11,379 nucleotides of DNA, taken from the NCBI GenBank assembly GCA_020201235.1, contig JAIVHD010000071.1, positions 1-11,379 of the forward strand. Direction: 5' to 3'. Shown here one piece after another: positions 1-6,546 of the stretch. Origin of the DNA: Lysobacteraceae bacterium. GTDB taxonomy: Bacteria > Pseudomonadota > Gammaproteobacteria > Xanthomonadales > Wenzhouxiangellaceae. Below the pieces are notes generated by a model that ran no database searches, was not told the DNA's origin, and saw only the letters and a list, made by a program, of their open reading frames with translations. Position numbers and translations under genes: made by a program. The first letter of the stretch is position 1. Every line of letters starts with the position of its first letter.

Positions 1-361
<361 letters not shown>

Positions 362-475
362 CTACCGGGAAAGCGTTGACGGCCCTTGTCGTACGTTGGG
401 TCGTGCGATGGGCATTGGCCACCGGGTGTTGCCTGACGTATAGTTGACGCATAACCTGAGAAGGCCGTTTGCTCC

Positions 476-1894
476 GTGCCCGAAAACCGTTCCCTTAGCG
501 GCCTCGATGCTGCATTTCTTTATCTGGAAGGGCTGGGCACGCCCATGCACGTCGGCAGCCTGATGCTGCTGCAGCCGCCACGGGGATTCACAGGCGACTT
601 TCACAAGCGCCTGCGCGAACACGTGGCCGGCCGGCTTGCCTCGGCGGCACCGTTGCGGCGGGTTCTGGAAAGCGCGCCGATGGGGCTGGGTCACCCGCTG
701 TGGCGCGAACGCGCCCGGCTGGACATGGATTGGCACATCCAGAAGCGGAAATTGCGTGCGCCGGGTTCGCACAACGCGTTGATGGGGCTGGTCGGTCGGC
801 TGCATGCCGAGGCCATGGACCGCACGCACCCGCTGTGGCAACTGGTGGTCATCGAGGGTCTGGCCGACGGCCGGGTGGCGGTCTACAGCCGGCTTCATCA
901 CGCGCTGCTGGACGGCAAGGGCGGCATCGCGCTGGCGCGCGCGCTTCTGGACACCGAACCCGGAACCGGACCCGAAACCAGGCGCCGGGGACCGATGACG
1001 GTCGCGGCGTCTGCCAGCATGCCGACCGGGCGCGTGCGCCTGGCCACGCGGGCCGCGGGCGCCACGGTCGGAAGCATCGGGCGCTGGATTCGCGGCATTC
1101 CCGGCACGGTCAAGCTGGCCGCGTCGGGGGCCGCCTCACCGCGCCGGACCTACAGCAGCCTGCGCGAGAGCGTCATGCTGGCCCCGCGCACCGTATTCAA
1201 TGCTCAGGTCGGCGACAAGCGCGCGTTTGCCGTGGCCAGTCTCGACCTCAATCGCTGCAAGCAGGTGGCCCGGGCGCATGGCGTGAGCCTCAACGACATC
1301 ATTATGGCGCTGTGCACCAGCGCGTTGCGCGAGACGCTCATTCACCGTCGCGCGCTGCCCAGGCGCGCCATGATCGCCGGCATGCCGGTGTCGCTGCGCG
1401 CCGAGGACGACGCAGAGGCCAACAACCAGGTGTCGATGGTTCAGTGCGAACTGCCCACGAACGAATCCGATCCGGGCGTGCGGCTGAAACGCATTCATGC
1501 CTCAACCGACCAGATCAAGGCGCGCGTGCGCGCTTTCAGCAGCTTGATCCCGACTGACTTTCCCGGCCTGGCGGCACCGTTCTGGGCCGCCGGGCTCAGC
1601 CGCCTGTGGCAGCGCGGCCGGCTGTCGGAGCGCCTGCCGCCGCTGGCCAACCTGGTGATCTCCAATGTTCCAGGTCCGTCGGTGCCGCTGTATCTGGCAG
1701 GGGCCGCCGTTACCCAGTACTATCCGATATCCATCGTCACCCACGGCCTGGCCCTGAACATCACCGTGCAAAGCTATGCCGGCAGCCTGGAATTCGGCGT
1801 GCTGAGCTGCCCGCAAGCACTGCCCCGGCCGCAGATCCTGGCCGACCGCCTGGCCGGCGCGCTGGACGAACTTGAAGAGGTAATACCGGCATGA
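476..1894 (+). CDS. Wax ester synthase / diacylglycerol acyltransferase (WS/DGAT)
   Basis: This 472-residue protein matches the usual length of bacterial WS/DGAT enzymes. These transfer an acyl group from acyl-CoA to a fatty alcohol or diacylglycerol, making wax esters or triacylglycerol at the inner face of the membrane. The N-terminus (LSGLDAAFLYLE, then TPMHVGSL) is typical of the family. The catalytic motif HHALLDG lies at residues 141-147, preceded by PLW at 119-121. Other family landmarks are the ND pair at 273-274 (SLNDIIMA), NNQVSMV at about 316-322 and SNVPGP at 396-401. The start is GTG at 476; a weak purine-rich stretch (GAGAAGG, 457-463) is the only SD-like element, but the family N-terminus leaves no better start. 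The stop overlaps the next ATG (ATGA), so it is probably co-translated with the hydrolase downstream. Whether it prefers alcohols or diacylglycerol cannot be told from the sequence. Confidence 0.93.
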   Translation: MPENRSLSGLDAAFLYLEGLGTPMHVGSLMLLQPPRGFTGDFHKRLREHVAGRLASAAPLRRVLESAPMGLGHPLWRERARLDMDWHIQKRKLRAPGSHNALMGLVGRLHAEAMDRTHPLWQLVVIEGLADGRVAVYSRLHHALLDGKGGIALARALLDTEPGTGPETRRRGPMTVAASASMPTGRVRLATRAAGATVGSIGRWIRGIPGTVKLAASGAASPRRTYSSLRESVMLAPRTVFNAQVGDKRAFAVASLDLNRCKQVARAHGVSLNDIIMALCTSALRETLIHRRALPRRAMIAGMPVSLRAEDDAEANNQVSMVQCELPTNESDPGVRLKRIHASTDQIKARVRAFSSLIPTDFPGLAAPFWAAGLSRLWQRGRLSERLPPLANLVISNVPGPSVPLYLAGAAVTQYYPISIVTHGLALNITVQSYAGSLEFGVLSCPQALPRPQILADRLAGALDELEEVIPA

Positions 1895-2688
1895 GCAAGT
1901 CTGAAGAATTGCCCCTGCGCGCGCCTTCGCCGCTGCTGATGGCGCTGGAGTGGCGCGCGGTGTTCGAATGGAGCTCGCTGGCTGTGAGCTGGCCGCTGCT
2001 CAAGCGCGCGCCGCGCGGCGACGGTCATCCGGTACTGGTGCTGCCGGGCCTGATTGCCAACGACAGCAGCACCTGGGCACTTCGCCGCTTCCTTGAAAGC
2101 CGCGGCTATGCGGCGTATCCGTGGGACTCGGGTTTCAACCTCGGTCCGCGCGGCAACCTGATCCGGCGGCTGGAAAAGCGCCTGATGGAGATCGAGCGGC
2201 GGCACGGCCGCACGGCCAGCCTGATCGGCTGGTCGCTGGGCGGCGCGATGGCGCGGGCACTGGCGTTCAGGATGCCGGATCACGTGCGCAGCGTCATCAC
2301 CCTGGGTTCTCCGATTCAGGGCGATCACAGGGGCAGCAACGCGTGGCGGGTGTTCGAAATGGTCAGCGGCTGGAAGGCCGACGATCCGCAACTTGGCCAG
2401 TGGCTGGCGCAACACCCGCTGGCGCCGAGCACGTCGTTCATGAGCAAGACCGACGGGATCGTCAACTGGCGCATGAGCCTGGCACCGGAAGGCGAGTTTT
2501 CCGAAAACATCGAAGTCAGCGCCACGCATATGGGCATGGGTGCCAACCCGGCGGTGCTGTGGGCGATCGCCGACCGGCTGGCCCAGGCCGAGGGCGAATG
2601 GCGGCCGCTGGAGCGCTCCGGGTTGTTGCGGGCCTTGCTCTACCGCAACCCGCGCAAGCTGCGCCTGGCCAACCTGATCGCCCCCTGA
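1891..2688 (+). CDS. Alpha/beta hydrolase (lipase/esterase-like), intact triad
   Basis: A 265-residue alpha/beta-hydrolase-fold protein. The strand-loop LVLPGL (49-54) is the oxyanion-hole region. GWSLGG (113-118) is the nucleophile elbow with Ser115. Asp188 in SKTDGIVNW and His213 in THMGMGANP complete a plausible catalytic triad. There is no signal peptide, so it should act in the cytoplasm or at the inner membrane face. Its start overlaps the WS/DGAT stop by 4 bp (ATGA) and its TGA overlaps the next ATG (TGATG), giving a tight three-gene unit. Pairing with a WS/DGAT suggests a role in neutral-lipid or acyl-ester turnover, but this is inference; the substrate is unknown. A PHA-depolymerase-like or general esterase role is also possible. 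Confidence 0.88.
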   Translation: MSKSEELPLRAPSPLLMALEWRAVFEWSSLAVSWPLLKRAPRGDGHPVLVLPGLIANDSSTWALRRFLESRGYAAYPWDSGFNLGPRGNLIRRLEKRLMEIERRHGRTASLIGWSLGGAMARALAFRMPDHVRSVITLGSPIQGDHRGSNAWRVFEMVSGWKADDPQLGQWLAQHPLAPSTSFMSKTDGIVNWRMSLAPEGEFSENIEVSATHMGMGANPAVLWAIADRLAQAEGEWRPLERSGLLRALLYRNPRKLRLANLIAP

Positions 2689-2972
2689 TGCGGGTCGAAC
2701 TGCCCGGCCGCAGTCTGCATCTGGAGGCCGAAAGCCACGGCAACCCGTCGGACCCGGCGGTCATCATGATCATGGGTCTGGGGCTGCAGTTGATCTTCTG
2801 GCCCGATGAACTGATCGGTTATCTGCAAAAACTGATCTCGCACGCGGGGCTGGAAATCATCGACGGCATGGCTCACTTCCTGCCGCAGGCCTGCCTGGCG
2901 CGAATCTCGGACGCACTGGTCCGGCACCTGGATATATCCCCAGACCGATCGTTGCGGCCCAACAGCGGTTAA
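2688..2972 (+). pseudogene. Second alpha/beta hydrolase with in-frame internal deletion
   Basis: The 94-residue frame reads as the two ends of an alpha/beta hydrolase joined together. Residues 1-45 resemble the start of such an enzyme: a short beta pair, then AVIMIMGLGLQLIFWPDELI, the usual oxyanion strand and following helix. Residues 48-80 (LISHAGLEIIDGMAHFLP, then ISDALVRHL) resemble its C-terminal strand, catalytic-His loop and last helix. Family members of this type are usually about 280-300 residues. The nucleophile elbow GxSxG, the lid and the acidic residue are all absent, and only His63 of the triad remains. The reading frame is kept across the joint near residues 45-50, so a short protein could still be made. 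It starts in a TGATG overlap with the intact hydrolase. I call it a remnant; a functional mini-protein is less likely but not excluded. Confidence 0.75.
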
Positions 2973-3031
2973 TGGCCTGGCGAACCCGGCCGGATGCTAA
3001 TATAAGAAAATACTCATTCAGCAACCGTTTC

Positions 3032-3037
3032 AAGGAG
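3032..3037 (+). promoter_or_regulatory. Shine-Dalgarno of the exported CGC protein
   Basis: AAGGAG lies 8 nt before ATG 3046 and fixes that start; a second ATG follows at once at 3049. An AT-rich stretch (TAATATAAG, about 2997-3005) could hold a -10 element, but no matching -35 is convincing. Confidence 0.75.
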
Positions 3038-3045
3038 ACCAGTCC

Positions 3046-3807
3046 ATGATGATCAGAAACATTCGTGTCGCACTCGCAATCTTAATGGGGGCCGCTGTGC
3101 TGGCATTGCTTTCAATGCCCGTCGCGGCAGAATCAACCGATGTCAGGATCCAGGTACGCGCGGTGGATGCCAAATTCATCGGCAGCGGCGTGGGCGGAAT
3201 GAACGTGGTGGTTGAAAACGCACAGACTGGAGCTTTGCTGGCCAGCGGCAAGATTACCGGTACCACCGGCGACACCGAGGCGCTGATGAAGCAGGGCCAG
3301 ATTCGCGGCCATGCGCCGGCAACGCCGGATTCCGCCTCGTTTACCGCCTCGATCGACATCGACCGTCCTGTGCTGGCGCGCATCCGGGTTGCCGGGCCGC
3401 TTGACGGGGCGCACAGCATTCGGCAGCTGAGCGTAACCCAGTGGCTGCTGCCGGGCCAGGATCTGGTCGATCCGGGCGTTGTACTGCAGCTACCGGGGCT
3501 GATCGTCGCTCCCATCGAGGTTGCGGTCACCGATGATCAACTGCGTATCGGCGTGGATGTGAGTATGCTGTGCGGCTGCCCAATCACCCGGGGCGGCCTG
3601 TGGGACAGCGAAGACTTCAGCGTGAATGCAAGCCTATACCGGGAAGGCGAGAAGGTGCAGACCTTCCCGCTGCAATTCACCGGCAAGACCAATCGCTTCG
3701 CCGCCAAGGTAGCGGTGCCGGAGACGGGAAGCTACGAGCTCTGGATCTTGGCCCACGAAAGCAACGCCGACAACACCGGTGCCTGGCATCAGCGGCTTGA
3801 ATTTTGA
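3046..3807 (+). CDS. Exported protein of unknown function with a CGC motif
   Basis: A 253-residue protein I do not recognise. Residues 1-28 form a classical signal peptide: Met-Met-Ile-Arg, a long hydrophobic core, then PVAA with cleavage expected before Glu29. No further membrane segment is visible, so the mature protein should be periplasmic or secreted. The rest is rich in alternating hydrophobic and polar residues with many Val, Thr and Gly, as in beta-sandwich proteins. The only two cysteines are Cys176 and Cys178 in MLCGCPITRGG. The segment after them (LYREGEKVQTFPLQF, then GSYELWILAHES) looks like a second beta domain. A CGC pair could form a strained disulfide or bind metal, which is speculation. 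It is preceded by a good Shine-Dalgarno and stands alone, about 70 bp after the hydrolase remnant. Confidence 0.85.
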   Translation: MMIRNIRVALAILMGAAVLALLSMPVAAESTDVRIQVRAVDAKFIGSGVGGMNVVVENAQTGALLASGKITGTTGDTEALMKQGQIRGHAPATPDSASFTASIDIDRPVLARIRVAGPLDGAHSIRQLSVTQWLLPGQDLVDPGVVLQLPGLIVAPIEVAVTDDQLRIGVDVSMLCGCPITRGGLWDSEDFSVNASLYREGEKVQTFPLQFTGKTNRFAAKVAVPETGSYELWILAHESNADNTGAWHQRLEF

Positions 3808-3822
3808 GTCTCAGAAACACAC

Positions 3823-3910
3823 GAGTACGCTTCCGGTACGTACCGTCGCGAATCGTCCCAGCCATGGGCCTGGCGGCATCTCGTGACGGAGGGGTGAATA
3901 GTTCGGATCT
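3823..3910 (+). repeat. Diverged intergenic repeat, copy B (upstream of the cupin gene)
   Basis: Positions 3823-3852 align without gaps to 4500-4529 with 25 of 30 identical bases; all five differences are transitions. Similarity resumes at 3880-3910 (CTCGTGACG, then GGTGAATAG and CGGATC) against 4559-4592 with small gaps. The core contains a perfect 12-bp palindrome, CGGTACGTACCG, at 3834-3845. The copy fills most of the spacer between the CGC-protein stop and the cupin gene. I do not recognise the family. Confidence 0.5.
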
Positions 3911-3942
3911 TTGAAAGCCCCACCTAACCTGGAGTAAATAGC

Positions 3943-4320
3943 ATGAAAGAAGTACGTGAAACCACGCTGCCGATCGTAAAAATGGCAAAGGAAAATGACG
4001 ATTTTCGTCAGGTTCTCTGGACCGGCGACAACACCCAGCTGGTACTGATGGCAATCCCCGCCGGCGGTGAAATTGGCGGTGAAGTTCACCAGGGCCATGA
4101 CCAGTTACTCTACTTTGTAGAAGGCGAAGGCGAAGCAACCATTGGCGATACCAAGGTAGCGGTCGGGGCAGGCGAGGTCAGCATCGTGCCTTCCGGAACC
4201 TTCCATAACTTCCGCAATACCGGCAGTGTCATGCTGAAGCTCTACACCACCTACAGTCCGCCGGAGCATGCCCCCGGCACGGAGCATGAAACCAAGCAGC
4301 AGGCGGATGCCGACGAATAG
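3943..4320 (+). CDS. Small single-domain cupin protein
   Basis: A 125-residue protein with one cupin barrel. Motif 1 is at residues 41-61 (GGEIGGEVHQGHDQLLYFVEG), with His49, His52 and Gln54 as possible metal ligands; Gln replaces the usual Glu. Motif 2 is at 77-92 (GEVSIVPSGTFHNFRN), with Pro83, Gly85, His88 and Asn92. The tail YSPPEHAPGTEH is typical of a group of small cupins often annotated as mannose-6-phosphate isomerase-like. There is no signal peptide. The start at 3943 has GGAG at 3931-3934, 8 nt upstream. The fold is clear but not the substrate; members range from isomerases to ligand-binding or redundant stress proteins. The gene appears monocistronic, with a 620-bp gap behind it. 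Confidence 0.9.
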   Translation: MKEVRETTLPIVKMAKENDDFRQVLWTGDNTQLVLMAIPAGGEIGGEVHQGHDQLLYFVEGEGEATIGDTKVAVGAGEVSIVPSGTFHNFRNTGSVMLKLYTTYSPPEHAPGTEHETKQQADADE

Positions 4321-4499
4321 ACTTCGGGTGCATGCCAGCGGCGGTTCAACCCGGCAGCTTGGCGATTCCAGCGTACTCATTTCTGCAGCGCTGGGGTAGC
4401 CTCGACCGAGCCCGCACCATAGCGACAGCGCCATGCCCCGCGTCTGCGGCGTTTCGCTTGGTCACGCCTCCTCACAGCGCTGTCATTTAAAAGCCGGGA

Positions 4500-4593
4500 G
4501 AGTACGTTTCCGATGCGTATCGCCGCGAAAACGCCTCATCTGCGAGGCATGGAGCCGCCTCGCGACGATCGGATGGTAAATAAGCCGCGATCA
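4500..4593 (+). repeat. Diverged intergenic repeat, copy A
   Basis: This is the partner of the copy at 3823-3910, in the same orientation. Positions 4500-4529 match the partner at 25 of 30 bases, and CTCGCGACG (4559-4567), GGTAAATAA and GCGATC continue the match at similar spacing. Its dyad core (4511-4522) differs from the partner by a paired A/T-to-G/C change that keeps the symmetry at that position, plus one unpaired change. Confidence 0.5.
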
Positions 4594-4794
4594 CGCGGGC
4601 GAAGATTGGCCTGGCGTTGCCCGGCAAAAAGATTTCCGCTTTGTGCGGAACCGAACGGACGGGCCATCCCTCGATCCGGCATCCTGAACTTGGCTGCTCG
4701 AGAGAGCACCAAACCACGCGCATTCATCCGCACAATCGGAAGAATCGCATCGTCAACGGGGCTTCCCTCCCCTGCATCGATCGAAGCACGTGGC

Positions 4795-4829
4795 GCCCGC
4801 ACTCGTACCCCCCCCTTGCGAGTGCGGGC
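4795..4829. other. Perfect 11-bp stem-loop with a C8 loop
   Basis: The arms GCCCGCACTCG (4795-4805) and CGAGTGCGGGC (4819-4829) are exact inverted repeats around a 13-nt loop that contains eight consecutive C residues. Neither strand has the T run of a standard intrinsic terminator directly after the stem. It lies about 110 bp before the sugar dehydrogenase start, so it could be a leader structure, a terminator without a U tract, or an extragenic palindrome. Confidence 0.55.
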
Positions 4830-4881
4830 AACCTTTATTGGGATCAAATCTCACCAGTGCTAGCTGCGGTAGCGACCGACC

Positions 4882-4887
4882 AGGAGG
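4882..4887 (+). promoter_or_regulatory. AGGAGG Shine-Dalgarno, no standard start after it
   Basis: A perfect AGGAGG sits in the open frame of the sugar dehydrogenase but is followed at 6 nt by ATC (4894), not ATG/GTG/TTG. The ATC is in frame with the GTG at 4942, which has no good SD of its own. Initiation at ATC would add 16 residues before the first membrane segment. Confidence 0.4.
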
Positions 4888-4941
4888 TTCCGAATCGCCC
4901 CCAGTCATCTTAATCCTGATACCTTCAAGAATTCGTGCAAG

Positions 4942-6546
4942 GTGCTGGCGCGTAACCTGTTGCCGTGGTTTTTCGCGATGCTCGTCACGTCCGTGCTCGG
5001 CTCGCTGGTACAGTCCACCCTCAATCTTCTCGGCGTGCTGGAAATGGGCTCGTACGCGACCTGGGGCGATTGGCAACGGACGATTGTCAAGGACCTGCTG
5101 TCGTTCGCGCCGTTCTACGCGCTGCTCGTTGGAGGTGCATTCCTGTTCGCGTTTCCTGTGGGGTTATGGCTGGCCCGTAAGTGGCCCGGGGGCCGCTCTG
5201 TACTGCTCGGCATTGCCGGCACCACGGGGCTCGCAGTCGCGTTTTTCATAGGCAACACGGTTACCCCGATTCCGACCCTGATTTCCGCGACACGCGACAT
5301 ATTTGGACTCATAGCGATGCTGGCCACCGGTTTTATTGGGGCTTGGGTGTTCGCCAAGACCAGCGGCAAGGCCGAGTTCAGGTCGCTGACAGGCTTTACG
5401 TGGACCCACCTGGCATTCCCGATCGTGATGCTGATCGCGGCGTTTAGTCTCTACTTGGTAATGAAGCCAGAGCGAAAAATCCAAATTGACGAGTATCCCG
5501 TCAAGAGCTATCGCATCGCTACGGTCGTCGACGGCCTCAACCACCCGTGGGGAATGGTTCACCTACCCGACGGTCGGCGCCTGATTACCGAACGCGTTGG
5601 CAATGTGCGCATCGTCGATCCCGAAGGCGCACTGCTTCGGAAGCCGCTGGCCGGCGTGCCCGAGGTGCTCGCCGGCGTCGAGGGCGGGCTCCTTGACATC
5701 GAGCTTTCACCAGACTTCGAACGCGATCGGTTGATCTTTCTGAGCTATGCCTGCGGCTCGAAGAAGGCCAACAACACCTGCGTCGGCCGCGGCGAACTTC
5801 GCGGGGATCGGCTGGAAAATTTCCAGCGTATCTTTCGGGCCGAGCCGCTGAAGAATACCAGCGTGCAGTTCGGTTCCCGAATTATCTTCCTGCCCGACAA
5901 CACCATGATCGTGTCCATCGGCGACGGCTTCGACTTTCGCGAGGATGCCCAGGAGCTCGGCAACCACATGGGCAAGCTCGTGAGACTGAACATGGACGGC
6001 TCCGTGCCGGACGACAACCCGTTCGTCGGCCAGCAGGACAAGCGACCGGAAATCTACAGCTACGGCCATCGCAACCCTCAGGGCCTGCACTACGACTCCG
6101 CAAGCGAGCGCCTGTACGAAAGCGAGCACGGGCCCTACGGCGGCGACGAGGTCAACATCATCGAGCCCGGCGAGAACTACGGCTGGCCAATAGCGACCGA
6201 GGGCGTCAACTATCCCGGTACGAGCATCTCGCCGCACTCGAAGCTCGACGGCGTGCAGGGGCCCATCACCCACTGGACGCCATCGATCGCGCCGTCCGGC
6301 ATCGTAATCTACCGCGGCAATGCGTTTCCGGAATTCAACGGTGACCTTCTCGTCAGCAGCCTCGGTGGCCAAGGGGTGTTTCGCCTCGACCTCGAAGACG
6401 GCCGGATCATTACCGAACAGCGCCTGTTCCACGAACTCGGCAAGCGGATCCGCGACATCGATATCGGGCAAGAAGGCGAACTATACCTGCTGACCGACCA
6501 CAATCCCGGCCAGTTACTGCGCATCGACGCCGTCGATGTTAATTAA
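4942..6546 (+). CDS. Membrane-anchored PQQ-type aldose sugar dehydrogenase
   Basis: A 534-residue two-part protein. Residues 1-175 carry five hydrophobic segments (about 8-30, 53-77, 86-106, 119-138, 156-175). The loops that would face the cytoplasm are basic (ARKWPGGR; KTSGKAEFR), so the C-terminal domain should face the periplasm. Residues 186-534 are a beta-propeller of the soluble glucose dehydrogenase/YliI type. It shows LNHPWGMVHLPDG, IGDGFDFREDAQ, GKLVRLNMDGSVPDDNPF, YGHRNPQGL, EHGPYGGDEVN and NYGWP, and ends in LVSSLGGQGVFRLDLE and IRDIDIG. Known relatives oxidise aldose sugars with PQQ and calcium and pass electrons to the respiratory chain. YliI itself is about 370 residues with a signal peptide, so the five-TM front is an addition. 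The start is uncertain: GTG 4942 lacks a good SD, while AGGAGG (4882-4887) points to an ATC. Its stop lies inside the channel gene. Confidence 0.87.
   Translation: MLARNLLPWFFAMLVTSVLGSLVQSTLNLLGVLEMGSYATWGDWQRTIVKDLLSFAPFYALLVGGAFLFAFPVGLWLARKWPGGRSVLLGIAGTTGLAVAFFIGNTVTPIPTLISATRDIFGLIAMLATGFIGAWVFAKTSGKAEFRSLTGFTWTHLAFPIVMLIAAFSLYLVMKPERKIQIDEYPVKSYRIATVVDGLNHPWGMVHLPDGRRLITERVGNVRIVDPEGALLRKPLAGVPEVLAGVEGGLLDIELSPDFERDRLIFLSYACGSKKANNTCVGRGELRGDRLENFQRIFRAEPLKNTSVQFGSRIIFLPDNTMIVSIGDGFDFREDAQELGNHMGKLVRLNMDGSVPDDNPFVGQQDKRPEIYSYGHRNPQGLHYDSASERLYESEHGPYGGDEVNIIEPGENYGWPIATEGVNYPGTSISPHSKLDGVQGPITHWTPSIAPSGIVIYRGNAFPEFNGDLLVSSLGGQGVFRLDLEDGRIITEQRLFHELGKRIRDIDIGQEGELYLLTDHNPGQLLRIDAVDVN

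Larger units (their letters stand above)
4321..4941. other. 620-bp stretch without a convincing gene
   Basis: No reading frame here has a family resemblance together with a ribosome binding site. Short open frames exist on both strands over about 4490-4860, but they lack SD sequences and overlap each other antisense. The stretch contains a diverged repeat copy at about 4500-4593, a small hairpin (TTCCGC at 4634-4639 with GCGGAA at 4645-4650), a perfect 11-bp stem-loop at 4795-4829, and AGGAGG at 4882-4887 just before the sugar dehydrogenase. No tRNA or rRNA was seen. It may be decayed coding DNA plus the upstream control region of the next operon. Confidence 0.6.

Noticed and set aside
362..901. 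Minus-strand open frame of 179 codons opposite the WS/DGAT start
   Set aside because: It is antisense to a well-supported enzyme, has no family resemblance and no SD; it reflects the high GC content.
1774..2529. Minus-strand open frame of 251 codons opposite the intact hydrolase
   Set aside because: It has a low-complexity Arg/Ala/Gln-rich translation and lies antisense to a gene with a complete catalytic triad.
4513..4863. Possible 116-codon + strand gene, with an antisense 103-codon frame at 4536-4847
   Set aside because: Neither has an SD or family motif, both are Arg-rich and overlap each other, and a repeat and a stem-loop run through them.
5707..6471. Minus-strand open frame of 254 codons opposite the sugar dehydrogenase
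   Set aside because: It is a shadow of the conserved propeller motifs on the + strand and shows no recognisable domain.
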